From assembly GCA_951812965.1 (NCBI GenBank), contig OX638341.1, positions 1,098,438 through 1,162,437 on the forward strand: a DNA stretch of 64,000 bases, given 5' to 3'. Positions 36,008 to 45,588 of the stretch are shown piece by piece. Source of the DNA: an uncultured Pseudohongiella sp. Lineage in GTDB: Bacteria; Pseudomonadota; Gammaproteobacteria; Pseudomonadales; Pseudohongiellaceae. A model generated the notes under the pieces. That model saw nothing but the letters and a program-made list of their open reading frames with translations, had not been told where the DNA came from and did no database searches. Positions within the stretch are counted from its first letter, which is position 1. Each line of letters begins with the position of its first letter. The position numbers and the translations under genes were made by a program.

Positions 36008-37183
36008 ATGCCTGTCAATTCTCTTGAAAAAAACCGGGGCCTGCTGCCCGGTCTCGGCAAACTGGTCAGTCTGGCCAGTGTCAGTTCGGCCAATCCCGGC
36101 ATCGACATGAGCAACAAGCCCGTCATCGATTATCTGGCGGAACGGCTTGAAGAGCTTGGTTTTGCCTGCGAAGTGCTGCCTTCGCCATCGAAAACCGGCA
36201 ATGAAAAGTTCAATCTCATCGCGACGTTCGGCAGCGGGCCGGGTGGAATCGTGCTTGCCGGCCATACCGATACGGTACCCTTCGACGAACAGCTCTGGAG
36301 CGCCGATCCGCTGAAATTGAGCGAGCGCGACGGCCGTCTTTACGGACTCGGCGTTACCGACATGAAAGGCTTTTTCCCGATCGCCATCGAAGCGGTCCGC
36401 CCGCTGCTCGATCAGGAATTCCGCGAGCCGCTGATCATTCTCGCGACCGCTGACGAGGAGACTTCGATGCAAGGCGCACGGACACTGGCGGAAATGGGGC
36501 GGCCGCGAGCCCGCTCCGCCGTGATCGGCGAGCCAACTGGTATGCGTCCGATCCGCAGTCACAAGGGCATCATGATGGAGTCCGTTCGGCTGCTCGGCAG
36601 TAGCGGACATTCCTCGAACCCGGCGCTCGGCCGCAATGCGCTCGACGCCATGCACCTGGTCATCGCCGACCTGATTGATTTTCGCCGGGAATTACGCGAT
36701 CGATACCGTGGCGATTTTTTTGAGATTCCTTATCCGACGCTGAATCTCGGCGTAATCCACGGCGGCGACAATCCGAACCGGATTTGCGGACATTGCGAGT
36801 TGCAGTTCGATATTCGCCTGATGCCGGGCATGCATATCGAAAGCATTCGCGAGGAGATTCGCCAACGCGTGGAAGGCGTGGCCGGACCATTGCAGATGAA
36901 GGCCGAACTCGTGCCGTTGTTTCCGGGGACGCCGGCGTTTTTCGCGCGCGAACAAAGCGCCTTGCTGAAGTCCGCCGAAAAGCTGACCGGCCACGATGGC
37001 GCCAGCGTCGCCTTCGGCACCGAAGCGCCTTTCCTCAAGGAACTCGGCATGGACACGATCGTGCTCGGACCCGGCAATATCGATCAGGCCCACCAGCCCG
37101 ACGAATACATGTCGATGGAAATGATCGAGCCCTGTATCGAGGTATTGCGCAAACTGGTGGGTCAACATTGTCTGCGGGATTGA
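36008..37183 (+). CDS. argE: Acetylornithine deacetylase
   Basis: Zinc-dependent M20 amidohydrolase in arginine synthesis, releasing ornithine from N-acetylornithine; 391 residues. Metal ligands sit in LAGHTDTVPFD, LGVTDMKGFF, ATADEETSMQG (catalytic and metal Glu) and GEPTGM; the C-terminal His is in IDQAHQPDEY. The ATG at 36008 lies 2 bases after the phhB stop and 3 bases separate argE from argA, so the two arginine genes are coupled in one operon. Confidence 0.95.
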   Translation: MPVNSLEKNRGLLPGLGKLVSLASVSSANPGIDMSNKPVIDYLAERLEELGFACEVLPSPSKTGNEKFNLIATFGSGPGGIVLAGHTDTVPFDEQLWSADPLKLSERDGRLYGLGVTDMKGFFPIAIEAVRPLLDQEFREPLIILATADEETSMQGARTLAEMGRPRARSAVIGEPTGMRPIRSHKGIMMESVRLLGSSGHSSNPALGRNALDAMHLVIADLIDFRRELRDRYRGDFFEIPYPTLNLGVIHGGDNPNRICGHCELQFDIRLMPGMHIESIREEIRQRVEGVAGPLQMKAELVPLFPGTPAFFAREQSALLKSAEKLTGHDGASVAFGTEAPFLKELGMDTIVLGPGNIDQAHQPDEYMSMEMIEPCIEVLRKLVGQHCLRD

Positions 37184-37186
37184 GCG

Positions 37187-38485
37187 ATGAGCGAAGGTGA
37201 CCAGATGATCGAGCTGTTCCGCTCGGCGGCGGCCTATATCAATGCCCACCGGGGCAGGACATTCGTCATATTGCTGCATGGCGAAGCGCTTGCTCCCGGC
37301 AATCTGCCGAACATCGTCTTCGACCTGAGCCTGTTGCACAGTCTCGGCGTGCGCATGGCGCTTGTGCATGACGCGGCGGAAGCCGAAGCGGAGGCGGCCG
37401 CCGGCAATGCATTACCCGCTACCGACGCCACGGCCATGGAGCGAATCCGGCAGCGGGCCGGCGGCATCGGCATCGAACTCGAAGCCATGTTTTCCCAGGG
37501 CACCAGCAAGTCTCCCATGCACGGCGCCGATATCGCGGTGCGAAGAGGCAATTTCATCAGTGCGAGGCCGGCCGGGGTCGTCGACGGGGTCGATCTGCAA
37601 TACACCGGCAAGGTCCGAAAAATCAACGACGAAGCCATCGGCCGGGAACTCGCACAAGACAAGATCGTGCTGCTGCCGAGCCTGGGCTATTCGATTACGG
37701 GAGAAGTCTTCAACTTGCAGCCGGGCGAGGTCGCGACCGAAACAGCCAGGGCCCTGGGGGCCGACAAGCTGATTCTATTCGTTCCCGGCGACGGGGTGAG
37801 TGACGATGAAGGCGCGGTTTTACCGACCCTCAGCATCGCCCAGGGGGAAGCCTGCCGGGATTGCCTGCTGGCGCGAAACGATTTGGAATCGCGTAGCGCG
37901 GGCCTGGCCCTGCAAGCCGCTCTGCGCGCCTGCCGCGCCGGCATTCACCGCTGCCATCTGATCAGTTGCCGGAAGAACGGTGCGCTATTACAGGAATTGT
38001 TCACACGCGAGGGCAGCGGCAGCCTGCTCAGCCGCGACGAAGCGCATCTGCTGCGGCGGGCGGAACTGTCCGATGTGCCCGGTATCCTGCAATTGATCGC
38101 GCCGCTGGAAGAAGACGGTTCGCTGGTGCGCCGTTCCCGGGAACTGATCGAGAACGAGATCCGCAATTTCAGCATCGTCGAATGGGAAGATACCCTGATT
38201 GCCTGCGCCGCCCTGTATCCGGTCAACGGCAATTTCGGCGAAGTCGCCTGCATCGCCATCGATCCCCGGCATCGCGACCGGGGACTCGGCGAACGACTTC
38301 TCGCCAGTCTCGAGGAGCAGGCGCGAGATGCCGGAATGGACGTCCTGCTCGCCTTGACGACAAGCGCCGACCACTGGTTCCAGCGTCATGGATTCGAAAA
38401 GTCCGGTCTTGATGACCTGCCCGCCGAACGACGCGAGTTCTACAACGTCCAGAGAAACTCCAGGATCCTGCGAAAACAATTGTAG
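37187..38485 (+). CDS. argA: N-acetylglutamate synthase
   Basis: First step of the arginine pathway; 432 residues with an N-terminal amino-acid-kinase-like regulatory domain (about 1-280; FVILLHGEALAPG) and a C-terminal GNAT acetyltransferase domain (about 290-432; CIAIDPRHRDRGLGERLL acetyl-CoA loop). The regulatory AAK domain is where arginine inhibits the enzyme in gammaproteobacteria. The stop codon TAG (38483-38485) is supplied by the start of a palindromic repeat (gtaGGGG); convergent folA follows. Confidence 0.95.
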   Translation: MSEGDQMIELFRSAAAYINAHRGRTFVILLHGEALAPGNLPNIVFDLSLLHSLGVRMALVHDAAEAEAEAAAGNALPATDATAMERIRQRAGGIGIELEAMFSQGTSKSPMHGADIAVRRGNFISARPAGVVDGVDLQYTGKVRKINDEAIGRELAQDKIVLLPSLGYSITGEVFNLQPGEVATETARALGADKLILFVPGDGVSDDEGAVLPTLSIAQGEACRDCLLARNDLESRSAGLALQAALRACRAGIHRCHLISCRKNGALLQELFTREGSGSLLSRDEAHLLRRAELSDVPGILQLIAPLEEDGSLVRRSRELIENEIRNFSIVEWEDTLIACAALYPVNGNFGEVACIAIDPRHRDRGLGERLLASLEEQARDAGMDVLLALTTSADHWFQRHGFEKSGLDDLPAERREFYNVQRNSRILRKQL

Positions 38486-38509
38486 GGGCGAGGCATGCGT
38501 CGCCCCTAC
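38482..38509. repeat. Single hybrid palindrome (L left arm, R right arm)
   Basis: gtaggggcgaggcatgc followed by gtcgcccctac combines the left arm of the L half with the right arm of the R half, meeting at the shared GCATGC core, with the spacer missing. It includes the argA stop codon and lies 13 bp before the folA 3' end. Confidence 0.85.
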
Positions 38510-38521
38510 GCAGAGACGGGC

Positions 38522-39031
38522 TCAGAGTCGCCGCAAGAGGCAGATGCTGTAGTCGAAGGGGTTTTCTTCGTCGCGGGGGTACTCTTCGCGGGAGAGTTCT
38601 TGCCATTCCGACTCGTCGAATCCGCTCAGGACCGTATCGCCGGGTACTTCGGCGTGGATTTTGGTGAGATGGAACAGGGTCGCCAGGGGCATGGCCAGGC
38701 GGTACAACTCGGCGCCGCCAATAACGAAAGCCTGTTCGGCGCCGTCGATGGCGGCGATATTTTCGGCCAGACCAAGCGCCGCTTCCAGCGAGCCGCGAAC
38801 CCTGGCGCCCTCGGCCTGGTAATCCGTTTGCCGCGTCACGACGATATTGGTGCGTCCGGGAAGGGGTTTGCCGATCGATTCCCAGGTCTTGCGGCCCATG
38901 ATGATGCTATGGCCCATGGTGGTGCGGCGGAAATGCCGCAGGTCTTCGGGCAGGCGCCAGGGCAACATGTTGTTGTTGCCGATGACTCCATTGCTCGCCA
39001 TGGCGCAGATCAGCGCAAGTTTCATTTCCAT
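38522..39031 (-). CDS. folA: Dihydrofolate reductase
   Basis: Reduces dihydrofolate to tetrahydrofolate with NADPH; 169 residues. LALICAMASNGVIGNNNMLPW carries the substrate-binding region, HFRRTTMGHSIIMGRKTWESIG the cofactor site and VIGGAELYRLAMP the NADPH loop. ATG 39031 or the in-frame ATG at 39025 (MKLALIC) are both possible. It is encoded next to thyA, which regenerates dihydrofolate, in the same direction. Confidence 0.96.
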   Translation of the reverse strand: MEMKLALICAMASNGVIGNNNMLPWRLPEDLRHFRRTTMGHSIIMGRKTWESIGKPLPGRTNIVVTRQTDYQAEGARVRGSLEAALGLAENIAAIDGAEQAFVIGGAELYRLAMPLATLFHLTKIHAEVPGDTVLSGFDESEWQELSREEYPRDEENPFDYSICLLRRL

Positions 39032-39056
39032 TGCCGGGCTCTTGGCCTATGTGCGC

Positions 39057-39908
39057 CTATACCGAAAACGGATAGGCGATCGGCGGATGATGCCGGTAGT
39101 CTTCCACTTCGAAGTCGTCCAGGCTGACCCAGGTTTCCAGGTCTTCCAGGCTCTTGATGTCGGGATTGATCCACAGACGAGGCGGCGGATAGGGCTCGCG
39201 CGAAAGTTGTACGTCGCGCATCAGCTCGAGTTGGTCTTCGTAGATATGCGCGTTGACGATCTTGTGAAAGGCCCGCGCCGGTCGGTGGCCGGTGATCCGC
39301 GCAATCAGCGCGAGCAGGGTGAATACCTGCACCTGGTTGAAGTTCAGGCCGAGGGGGACGTCGCAGGAGCGCTGGTAACTGGTCAGATACAACTCGCCGC
39401 CAAGCAATGAAAAAGTGTGCGAATACATGCAGGGCCGCAGGCAGCCCAGGTGCAACTCGCCGGGGTTGTAGAATGTGAGGATTTCGCCACGGTCGTCGAT
39501 GCCCGCGGAAAGATGATCGACGATGCGGCGTAACTGATCCAGGCTGCCGCCGTCGGGCTTGCTCCAGTGGCGGCCTTGCACGCCATACACGCGGCCCATG
39601 TCGTCTTCGCCCTTGCGCACCGGATTTTCCAGCCATTCGCGATTGTCGTTGGCGTTTGCATCCCAGGTCTTGGCACCGAGAGCGCGGAAGTCGGCCGCGT
39701 TGTCATAACCGCGCAGATAGCCGAGCAACTCGGCGATCGCCGCTTTCCAATAACTCTTGCGAGTGGTGATCAGCGGGAACCGGTTATTGGCGACATCGTA
39801 TTCGAGATCGGCGTTTATCAAGGTAAGACAGCGCTTGCCGGTGCGCGCGTTATCGACCCATTCGCCTTCGTCGATGATCTTGCGGCACAAATCCAGATAC
39901 TGTCGCAT
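39057..39908 (-). CDS. thyA: Thymidylate synthase
   Basis: Makes dTMP from dUMP with methylenetetrahydrofolate; 283 residues, slightly longer than E. coli ThyA (264). [30 protein letters not shown], the catalytic Cys in [30 protein letters not shown] and [10 protein letters not shown] are diagnostic. The start ATG at 39908 overlaps the lgt stop by one base (TGATG). The unit order is lgt-thyA-folA. Confidence 0.96.
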   Translation of the reverse strand: MRQYLDLCRKIIDEGEWVDNARTGKRCLTLINADLEYDVANNRFPLITTRKSYWKAAIAELLGYLRGYDNAADFRALGAKTWDANANDNREWLENPVRKGEDDMGRVYGVQGRHWSKPDGGSLDQLRRIVDHLSAGIDDRGEILTFYNPGELHLGCLRPCMYSHTFSLLGGELYLTSYQRSCDVPLGLNFNQVQVFTLLALIARITGHRPARAFHKIVNAHIYEDQLELMRDVQLSREPYPPPRLWINPDIKSLEDLETWVSLDDFEVEDYRHHPPIAYPFSV

Positions 39909-40702
39909 CAGCCGGCCACCGATTCGCGCACCGGTTGTGAACGCGACAGCCACAGTAGCAACAGGCCTAACACGAGCATGGGAATGCACAGCAATTGACC
40001 CATCGTCATCCATTCGAAGGCGATAAAGCCGATGTGGGCGTCGGGTTCGCGGGCGAACTCGACAATGAAACGGAAGCAGCCATAGCCCAGCAGGAACATG
40101 CCCGATACCGCGTATTTCGGCCGTGGCCGTGACGAGAACCACCACAGAAGCACGAACAGCGCGAGACCTTCCAGCGCCATCTGGTAGAGCTGGGAAGGAT
40201 GCCGCGGCAAGGCGTCGATATAGGGAAAAACCATGCCCCAGGGCAGTTCCGTCGGACGTCCCCACAGCTCACCGCCGATGAAGTTGCCCAGCCGGCCGGC
40301 GGCCAGGCCCAGGGGCACGGCCGGCGCGACGAAATCGGTGACCGTGAAGAAATCCCGTCCGATCCTGCGCCCGTAAAGCCAGCTTGCCAGCAGGACTCCA
40401 AGCAGCCCCCCGTGAAAGGACATGCCGCCCTCCCAGACGCGGAACAGCCATACGGGGTCGGCGAGGAAACGGTCGAAGTTGTAAAAGAAAACCGAACCCA
40501 GACGGCCGCCGAGCACCGCGCCCAGCGCGCAATAAAACACCAGGTCGGAAACTTGCTCGGAACTCCAGCCGTTGCGTCGCGCCCGCCGATTCCCCAGATA
40601 CCAGGCGACGCCGAAGCCGACGATGTACATGATCCCGTACCAATGGATGCTTAACGGTCCGATGGAAAAGGCAATGGGGTCGAACTCTGGAAAAGTCAGC
40701 AT
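39908..40702 (-). CDS. lgt: Prolipoprotein diacylglyceryl transferase
   Basis: Transfers diacylglycerol to the lipobox Cys of prelipoproteins in the inner membrane; 264 residues, seven hydrophobic segments. The essential His-Gly-Gly motif is in [12 protein letters not shown] and the lipid-binding signature in [17 protein letters not shown]-terminal helices end in [10 protein letters not shown]. First gene of the lgt-thyA-folA run; its product would process LptM and any other lipoproteins in the cell. Confidence 0.96.
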   Translation of the reverse strand: MLTFPEFDPIAFSIGPLSIHWYGIMYIVGFGVAWYLGNRRARRNGWSSEQVSDLVFYCALGAVLGGRLGSVFFYNFDRFLADPVWLFRVWEGGMSFHGGLLGVLLASWLYGRRIGRDFFTVTDFVAPAVPLGLAAGRLGNFIGGELWGRPTELPWGMVFPYIDALPRHPSQLYQMALEGLALFVLLWWFSSRPRPKYAVSGMFLLGYGCFRFIVEFAREPDAHIGFIAFEWMTMGQLLCIPMLVLGLLLLWLSRSQPVRESVAG

Positions 40703-40766
40703 CTGGGGGCTGGTCTGAAATCGATTGAACTACGGTGAAAGTTGCGGGAATGGTAACACCCCGCCG

Positions 40767-41369
40767 TCAACCGCTGCTATTCTGGGCGTCGATTTCAACG
40801 CCGTTATGCACCAGCCTGGTAGACCAGGGAATCGGGTTGCGCAAGGCGTGGTGCGCCATGCATGCGCCTTCGGCTTCCTCCAGCAGGGCGTGGATCGTTT
40901 CCGGCGCCTCGGGACTTTCGACGATAACGTGGGTCTCGACCATTTCGCATGCGCCTTCGGTGCGATAACCGAGTTCACGCATGGTTCCCAGATTGGTCAT
41001 GAACCGTATTCGCTGTTCCAGACGCATGGAAGTGACTTCGATCTTTCGGGTATTGAGGATGTCGGTCATGTGCGTCATCAGGCAGAAGCCGATGCCGGCG
41101 GCGAAAAACGCCAGTGGCGGCGGCGCCCGGTCGTCGCCGACGGGAGGTTGCTCGTCGCAATACAGTGTCACCGGGCTGAAGCCCGGGATATTGACCTGGA
41201 CCGTACCCGTTTTCTGCTGCTTGTCGTGCGCTTCCGCCACCAGGTTGACTTCGAACCGCAACGGTTCGGGGGGACGTGATTTGCGGAATGGTCCCGGCTC
41301 GAACTGCCCGGGCGCCGGTGTGACGTCAGCCTGCTCGCCGACGTGAAAGTGTCGTTCGTGAAATTTCAT
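40767..41369 (-). CDS. OsmC family protein
   Basis: A 200-residue OsmC/Ohr-fold protein, possibly a hydroperoxide or thiol-stress enzyme. The two redox Cys are visible in FFAAGIGFCLMTHM and EEAEGACMAHHALR, spaced as in the family. The N-terminal 45 residues (many Pro) are not typical of OsmC and may be a linker. It faces away from the NRDE gene and stands alone. Confidence 0.85.
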   Translation of the reverse strand: MKFHERHFHVGEQADVTPAPGQFEPGPFRKSRPPEPLRFEVNLVAEAHDKQQKTGTVQVNIPGFSPVTLYCDEQPPVGDDRAPPPLAFFAAGIGFCLMTHMTDILNTRKIEVTSMRLEQRIRFMTNLGTMRELGYRTEGACEMVETHVIVESPEAPETIHALLEEAEGACMAHHALRNPIPWSTRLVHNGVEIDAQNSSG

Positions 41370-41470
41370 GTTCCTGTTTCCATCGAAGCCATGTAAGAGA
41401 CTACTGCATCAGCCATGCGGTCGTCGCGGGTCTTTCCACCGCTACGGCAAAGCCGGTAAGATTGCGCTCC

Positions 41471-42295
41471 ATGTGCTTGATCGTCGTTGCCCATCGAATG
41501 TCTCCGGAGTACCCGCTCATATTGGCGGCAAACCGCGATGAATTCTTCGACAGACCGACGCATCAGGCGCATATGTGGAAGAACGGGGCCATCATAGCCG
41601 GCCGCGACCTGCTTGCCGGGGGCACCTGGCTCGGCGCAGATCTCGACGGGCGCTTCGCCGCGGTGACCAATGTCCGCGAACCCGGCGGTAACGGCGCGGG
41701 TTTGCGAACGCGGGGCGAATTGCCGCTCGATTTTCTCACCGGAGATTTGCCGCCGGCGGAGTATCTGAAGGAACGGTCAGGCAGTTTCGACGAATACGCC
41801 GGTTTCAATCTGCTCGTGGGAGATCTCGATACCGTGTATTACGCCAGTAACCGGGCGCCCGGAATCCACGAGGTGGATTCTGAAATCATCGGATTGTCCA
41901 ATGGCCCGCCCGGCTCGGAATGGCCCAAGGTCGTGCTGGGCAAGCAAAAAATGGCGGATTTGTTGGCCGGTGACGCCGCCATGAATAGCGATGTACTCGT
42001 TGAACAGATGCACGATCAAGGCAAGGCCGACGACATCGATCTGCCGGATACCGGCATACCAGGTGAGCAGGAAAGCCGCCTTTCTTCAATGTTCATTCCT
42101 GCTCAGCCCGGTGGTTACGGCACCCGCTGCATCAGCGTCCTCATCCGCCAGAGCGATGGTCTGTGCCGCTTTTCAGAGCAGAATTTCAATGCCGAAGGCA
42201 AGGTCACCGAACGTCAGATCTTCAACTTCTCCCTTGCGCGGCAGGCATCCGCGGACGCGGCCGAAAATCAGGACGCAATCCAGTTGGCGGGGTGA
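41471..42295 (+). CDS. NRDE family protein (TANGO2-like)
   Basis: A 274-residue protein whose Cys2 (MCLIVVAH) is the invariant N-terminal residue of the NRDE (Ntn-hydrolase-like) family; the NRDE motif is in LILAANRDEFFDRP. LAGGTWLGADLDGRFAAVTNVREP and GTRCISVLIRQSDG are further hallmarks. The related TANGO2 proteins have been linked to heme traffic; the bacterial role is unclear. ATG 41471 is chosen over the upstream in-frame TTG so that Cys is residue 2. Its 3' end borders a tandem repeat. Confidence 0.88.
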   Translation: MCLIVVAHRMSPEYPLILAANRDEFFDRPTHQAHMWKNGAIIAGRDLLAGGTWLGADLDGRFAAVTNVREPGGNGAGLRTRGELPLDFLTGDLPPAEYLKERSGSFDEYAGFNLLVGDLDTVYYASNRAPGIHEVDSEIIGLSNGPPGSEWPKVVLGKQKMADLLAGDAAMNSDVLVEQMHDQGKADDIDLPDTGIPGEQESRLSSMFIPAQPGGYGTRCISVLIRQSDGLCRFSEQNFNAEGKVTERQIFNFSLARQASADAAENQDAIQLAG

Positions 42296-42298
42296 AGG

Positions 42299-42570
42299 CA
42301 AGCGTATTCGAAGCGCAGCTTCGAGCGCAGCCTGAACGGCGCGAAGCTATGCTTCGCGACTGGGCCAAAGCGTATTCGAAGCGCAGCTTCGAGCGCAGCC
42401 TGAACGGCGCGAAGCTATGCTTCGCGACTGGGCCAAAGCGTATTCGAAGCGCAGCTTCGAGCGCAGCCTGAACGGCGCGAAGCTATGCTTCGCGACTGGG
42501 CCAAAGCGTATTCGAAGCGCAGCTTCGAGCGCAGCCTAAACGGCGCGAAGCTAGGCTTCGCGACTGGGCC
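42299..42570 (+). repeat. 68-bp tandem repeat, four copies, between NRDE gene and ptsP
   Basis: Units start at 42301, 42369, 42437 and 42505, each 68 bp (agcgtattcgaagcgcagc...); units 1-3 are identical and the last differs by two substitutions. Each unit has two hairpins, gaagc-gca-gcttc and gcgaagc-tat-gcttcgc. It lies in the convergent gap, ending 18 bp before the ptsP stop. It is too long and uniform for a terminator and could be a recently amplified REP-like unit. Confidence 0.9.
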
Positions 42571-42587
42571 GGAATTGTTCGGAACAA

Positions 42588-44861
42588 CTAGTTAATCCGT
42601 TGCGAGCGCAGCAGCCGGTCGACACCGGCCTCGTACAGCGCCATATCCACGGCATTGCTGATCAGTTGTTCGTCTTCCATCTGCATGATCTTGCGCAACA
42701 GGCTTTGTGCGGCTTCCAGCGTCATGCTTCGAATCACCGATTTCACTTTCAGCAGGGCGGAGGCGTTCATGGAAAGGATATCGAAGCCCATGGCGACGAG
42801 TATCAGGGCGGCGCCGGGGTTGCCGGCCATTTCGCCGCAAATGCTCACCGGCTTGTTCTCCGCGTGCGCCTGGTCGACCACGAATTGCAAGGCGTTGAGT
42901 ACGGCCGGATGGTAGGAGGAGAACAGGTTCGCCACCCGGGGATTGTTACGGTCGACCGCCAGCAGGTACTGGGTCAGGTCATTGCTGCCGATGGACACGA
43001 AGTCCACCCTGCTTGCCAGCGCCCGGGTCTGATAAACAGCAGCGGGTAATTCGATCATTACTCCAATCGGCGGGAAGGGCAACTCGGCGCCTTCCTGCAA
43101 CAGTTCGTGGTACGACTTGCGAATCAGCGTGACCGCGGTTTCAACCTCGCGAATGTTGCTGACCATGGGCAACATGATTTGCAGGTTCTCCAGGCCGATG
43201 CTCGCGCGCATCATGGCGCGCACCTGGGAGGTGAAGATCTCCGGGTGATCGAGCGTTACGCGGATGCCGCGCCAGCCGAGAAAGGGATTCGCTTCTTCGA
43301 TGGGAAAATAGGACAGCGCCTTGTCTCCGCCGATATCGAGCGTGCGCATGGTGACGGGCTTCGGCGCAAAAGTCTCCAGTTGTTCGCGATAGATTTCGGT
43401 TTGCTCCTGCTCGCTGGGAAAGCGCTCGGCGATCAGAAAGGGCACCTCGGTGCGAAACAGGCCGATGCCTTCCGCGCCCTGGTCGAGCGAACGCACCACG
43501 TCTGACATCAGACCGGTATTTACCCACAGGGAAACCCGATGCTTGTCCGCCGTTTCACACGGCAGGTCCTTCAGTCCTTCCAGGCCCCGGGTCAATTCCT
43601 CCTGTTCTCGGATGGTCGTGCGAAATTGTTCGAGCAGGTGTTCGGAAGGATTGGTTATCACTTCACCCTTGTAGCCGTCCACGATCAACTGTTTGCCTTC
43701 GAGTTGGTGGAAAGGCAAATCGACCGCGCCCATGACCGTGGGAGTACCCATGGAGCGCGCCAGAATGGCTACATGCGAGTTACCGGATCCTTCCAGTGAA
43801 ATCAGGCCCTTGAGCTTTTCCTTGGGCACTTCCATGAGGACCGAGGCGGTGAGTTCTTCACTGATGAGGATGGTGTTCGGTGGATATTCCGGCTTTTCGG
43901 GCTTTTCCTGCTGCAGGTGGGACAATACGCGCGCGCAAAGGTCCTTGATGTCCACCGCGCGTTCCCGCATGTATTCGTCTTCCATCGACTCGAAAGCGCG
44001 CAAGTGTTCATTGGCGACCCAGGCCAGCGCCCCCTGGGCCCAATGACCCTCGCGGATACGCTCGACCACCTCGTTGCCGAGCGCGTCATCGTCGAGGATG
44101 CGTACGTACGCATCGAACAACTGTCTTTCCTCTTCCACCAGCCGGCTGGCCACCTGCACGTTGAGTTCCTTCATTTCCTCTCGTACCGCGTTCAGGCAGG
44201 AATTGAAGAACTCGATTTCCGCGTCGATGTCGTCGACCATTCGTTCCGGGATATGGCTCAAATCCGCGTGCGGAGACACCACCACCGATGTACCGATGGC
44301 GACCCCTGCGCAGCCCGACACGCCGGCGAAAGCCGTGTCGAATATTCGCTGTCCGGAGGGACTGATGCCTTCAATGGCGCCGGTCGCCTCGGCGTGGGCG
44401 ATTACTCCGGCCAATTGCGCAGACAAGGTGACCAGAAAGGCTTCCTCGCCTTCGTCGTAGCGGCGCCGCTCGCGATGCTGCACCACGAGTACGCCCAACA
44501 CCGACCTGTGATGAATGATGGGGACGCCGAGAAAGGCGTGGAAGTCCTCCTCGCCGGTCTCTTCCAGGAACCGGTAGCTGGGATGCAAGGGCGCGTCGCG
44601 CAGATTGATCGGCTCGGCGTGTTTGGCGACGAGGCCGACCAGGCCTTCGCCGATTTCCAGGCTGACCCGCCCGACCGCCTCCTTTTTCAACCCCTCGGAA
44701 GCCATCAGCACGTGACAATGAAAATTGCGGTCAAGCAGGTAGATCGAACACACCTGTGTGTGAAGCGCTTCCCTGACTCGATTGGCGATAATGTCGAGCG
44801 CCGATTGCAGGTCCTTCGCCGTGTTGACTTCCTGAACTATGCCGCGGAGTCTTTCGAGCAT
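42588..44861 (-). CDS. ptsP: Nitrogen-PTS phosphoenolpyruvate phosphotransferase (EI-Ntr)
   Basis: First enzyme of the nitrogen-related phosphotransfer chain (EI-Ntr to NPr to EIIA-Ntr); 757 residues. An N-terminal GAF domain covers about 10-150 (YLLDRNFHCHVL), followed by the PEP-utilising N-terminal domain, phospho-His in EGSGNSHVAILARSMGTPT, and the TIM-barrel PEP-binding domain with RTLDIGGDK, GVMIELPAAVY, SIGSNDLTQYLLAVDRN and SICGEMAGNP. GAF regulation by glutamine is known for this family. Just upstream lies rppH on the same strand. Confidence 0.96.
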   Translation of the reverse strand: MLERLRGIVQEVNTAKDLQSALDIIANRVREALHTQVCSIYLLDRNFHCHVLMASEGLKKEAVGRVSLEIGEGLVGLVAKHAEPINLRDAPLHPSYRFLEETGEEDFHAFLGVPIIHHRSVLGVLVVQHRERRRYDEGEEAFLVTLSAQLAGVIAHAEATGAIEGISPSGQRIFDTAFAGVSGCAGVAIGTSVVVSPHADLSHIPERMVDDIDAEIEFFNSCLNAVREEMKELNVQVASRLVEEERQLFDAYVRILDDDALGNEVVERIREGHWAQGALAWVANEHLRAFESMEDEYMRERAVDIKDLCARVLSHLQQEKPEKPEYPPNTILISEELTASVLMEVPKEKLKGLISLEGSGNSHVAILARSMGTPTVMGAVDLPFHQLEGKQLIVDGYKGEVITNPSEHLLEQFRTTIREQEELTRGLEGLKDLPCETADKHRVSLWVNTGLMSDVVRSLDQGAEGIGLFRTEVPFLIAERFPSEQEQTEIYREQLETFAPKPVTMRTLDIGGDKALSYFPIEEANPFLGWRGIRVTLDHPEIFTSQVRAMMRASIGLENLQIMLPMVSNIREVETAVTLIRKSYHELLQEGAELPFPPIGVMIELPAAVYQTRALASRVDFVSIGSNDLTQYLLAVDRNNPRVANLFSSYHPAVLNALQFVVDQAHAENKPVSICGEMAGNPGAALILVAMGFDILSMNASALLKVKSVIRSMTLEAAQSLLRKIMQMEDEQLISNAVDMALYEAGVDRLLRSQRIN

Positions 44862-44918
44862 GCTTTACCAGAGGTCGGCCCTCGCCATTGGCGACGACCG
44901 TACCCTTTCCAATTGCGT

Positions 44919-45455
44919 TCAATTTGCCGAAGATACCCGAAAAGGCTGCGCCGGTGTTCTTTCTCCGGCGCGGCCGCTAACGTACTTGTCGCGAGCGCCG
45001 CGAAGCTCCCGCAGCGCCTTCCGGTAGACATCGCGTTTGAAATCCACTATCCGCTTCACCGGCTCCCAGTAACCGACCCAGCGCCAGTCATCGAACTCGG
45101 GCCGTACCGACCGGCTGAGCGCGATACGGCTTTCGTCACTGTTCAGGCTGAGCAGAAACCATTTCTGCTTCTGGCCGATGCAAAGCGGACCCGGACCTCG
45201 CCGGACCAGCCGTTCCGGCAGCCGATAGCGCAGCCAGCCCCGCGTCCGTTTGAGGATGCTGACATCCGCCTCGGACAGCCCCGTTTCCTCTTGCAGTTCC
45301 CGGTACAAGGCCTCCTCGAACGATTCTCCCGCCTGTATTCCTCCCTGGGGAAACTGCCATGCGTTCTGGCCGATGCGTTTGGTCCAGAGCAATTTCCCGG
45401 AGGGGTTGCAGATTATGATGCCTACGTTCGATCTGAATCCGTCCGAATCCAGCAC
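44919..45455 (-). CDS. rppH: RNA pyrophosphohydrolase
   Basis: Nudix hydrolase that removes pyrophosphate from the 5' end of transcripts, opening them to RNase E; 178 residues. The Nudix box starts [20 protein letters not shown] and continues TGL; the family start [19 protein letters not shown] and W-QFPQGG follow. The C-terminal part (about 130-178; [20 protein letters not shown]) matches proteobacterial RppH. Position next to ptsP is conserved in gammaproteobacteria. Confidence 0.95.
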   Translation of the reverse strand: MLDSDGFRSNVGIIICNPSGKLLWTKRIGQNAWQFPQGGIQAGESFEEALYRELQEETGLSEADVSILKRTRGWLRYRLPERLVRRGPGPLCIGQKQKWFLLSLNSDESRIALSRSVRPEFDDWRWVGYWEPVKRIVDFKRDVYRKALRELRGARDKYVSGRAGERTPAQPFRVSSAN

Positions 45456-45523
45456 TTTCCTGTTTCCCCGGTTCGAAGTGCGGTCATTGTTTCACAACAA
45501 GTCGCGGTCAGGCAATCCCGCAA

Positions 45524-45552
45524 TCGACCCGCAATCAAATAAAATTTATAAT
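45524..45552 (+). promoter_or_regulatory. Candidate sigma70 promoter for the HAD gene
   Basis: TCGACC (45524-45529), a 17-base spacer and TATAAT (45547-45552) stand 37 bp upstream of the ATG at 45589 in a markedly AT-rich patch. The -10 hexamer is perfect; the -35 matches TTGACA at four of six positions. Confidence 0.45.
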
Positions 45553-45588
45553 TTTCAGTATGTTAAATAAATGCTTGCGTGACGCCAC

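Noticed and set aside
43917..45542. 541-residue open frame on the plus strand
   Set aside because: Antisense to ptsP and rppH, both with intact catalytic motifs.
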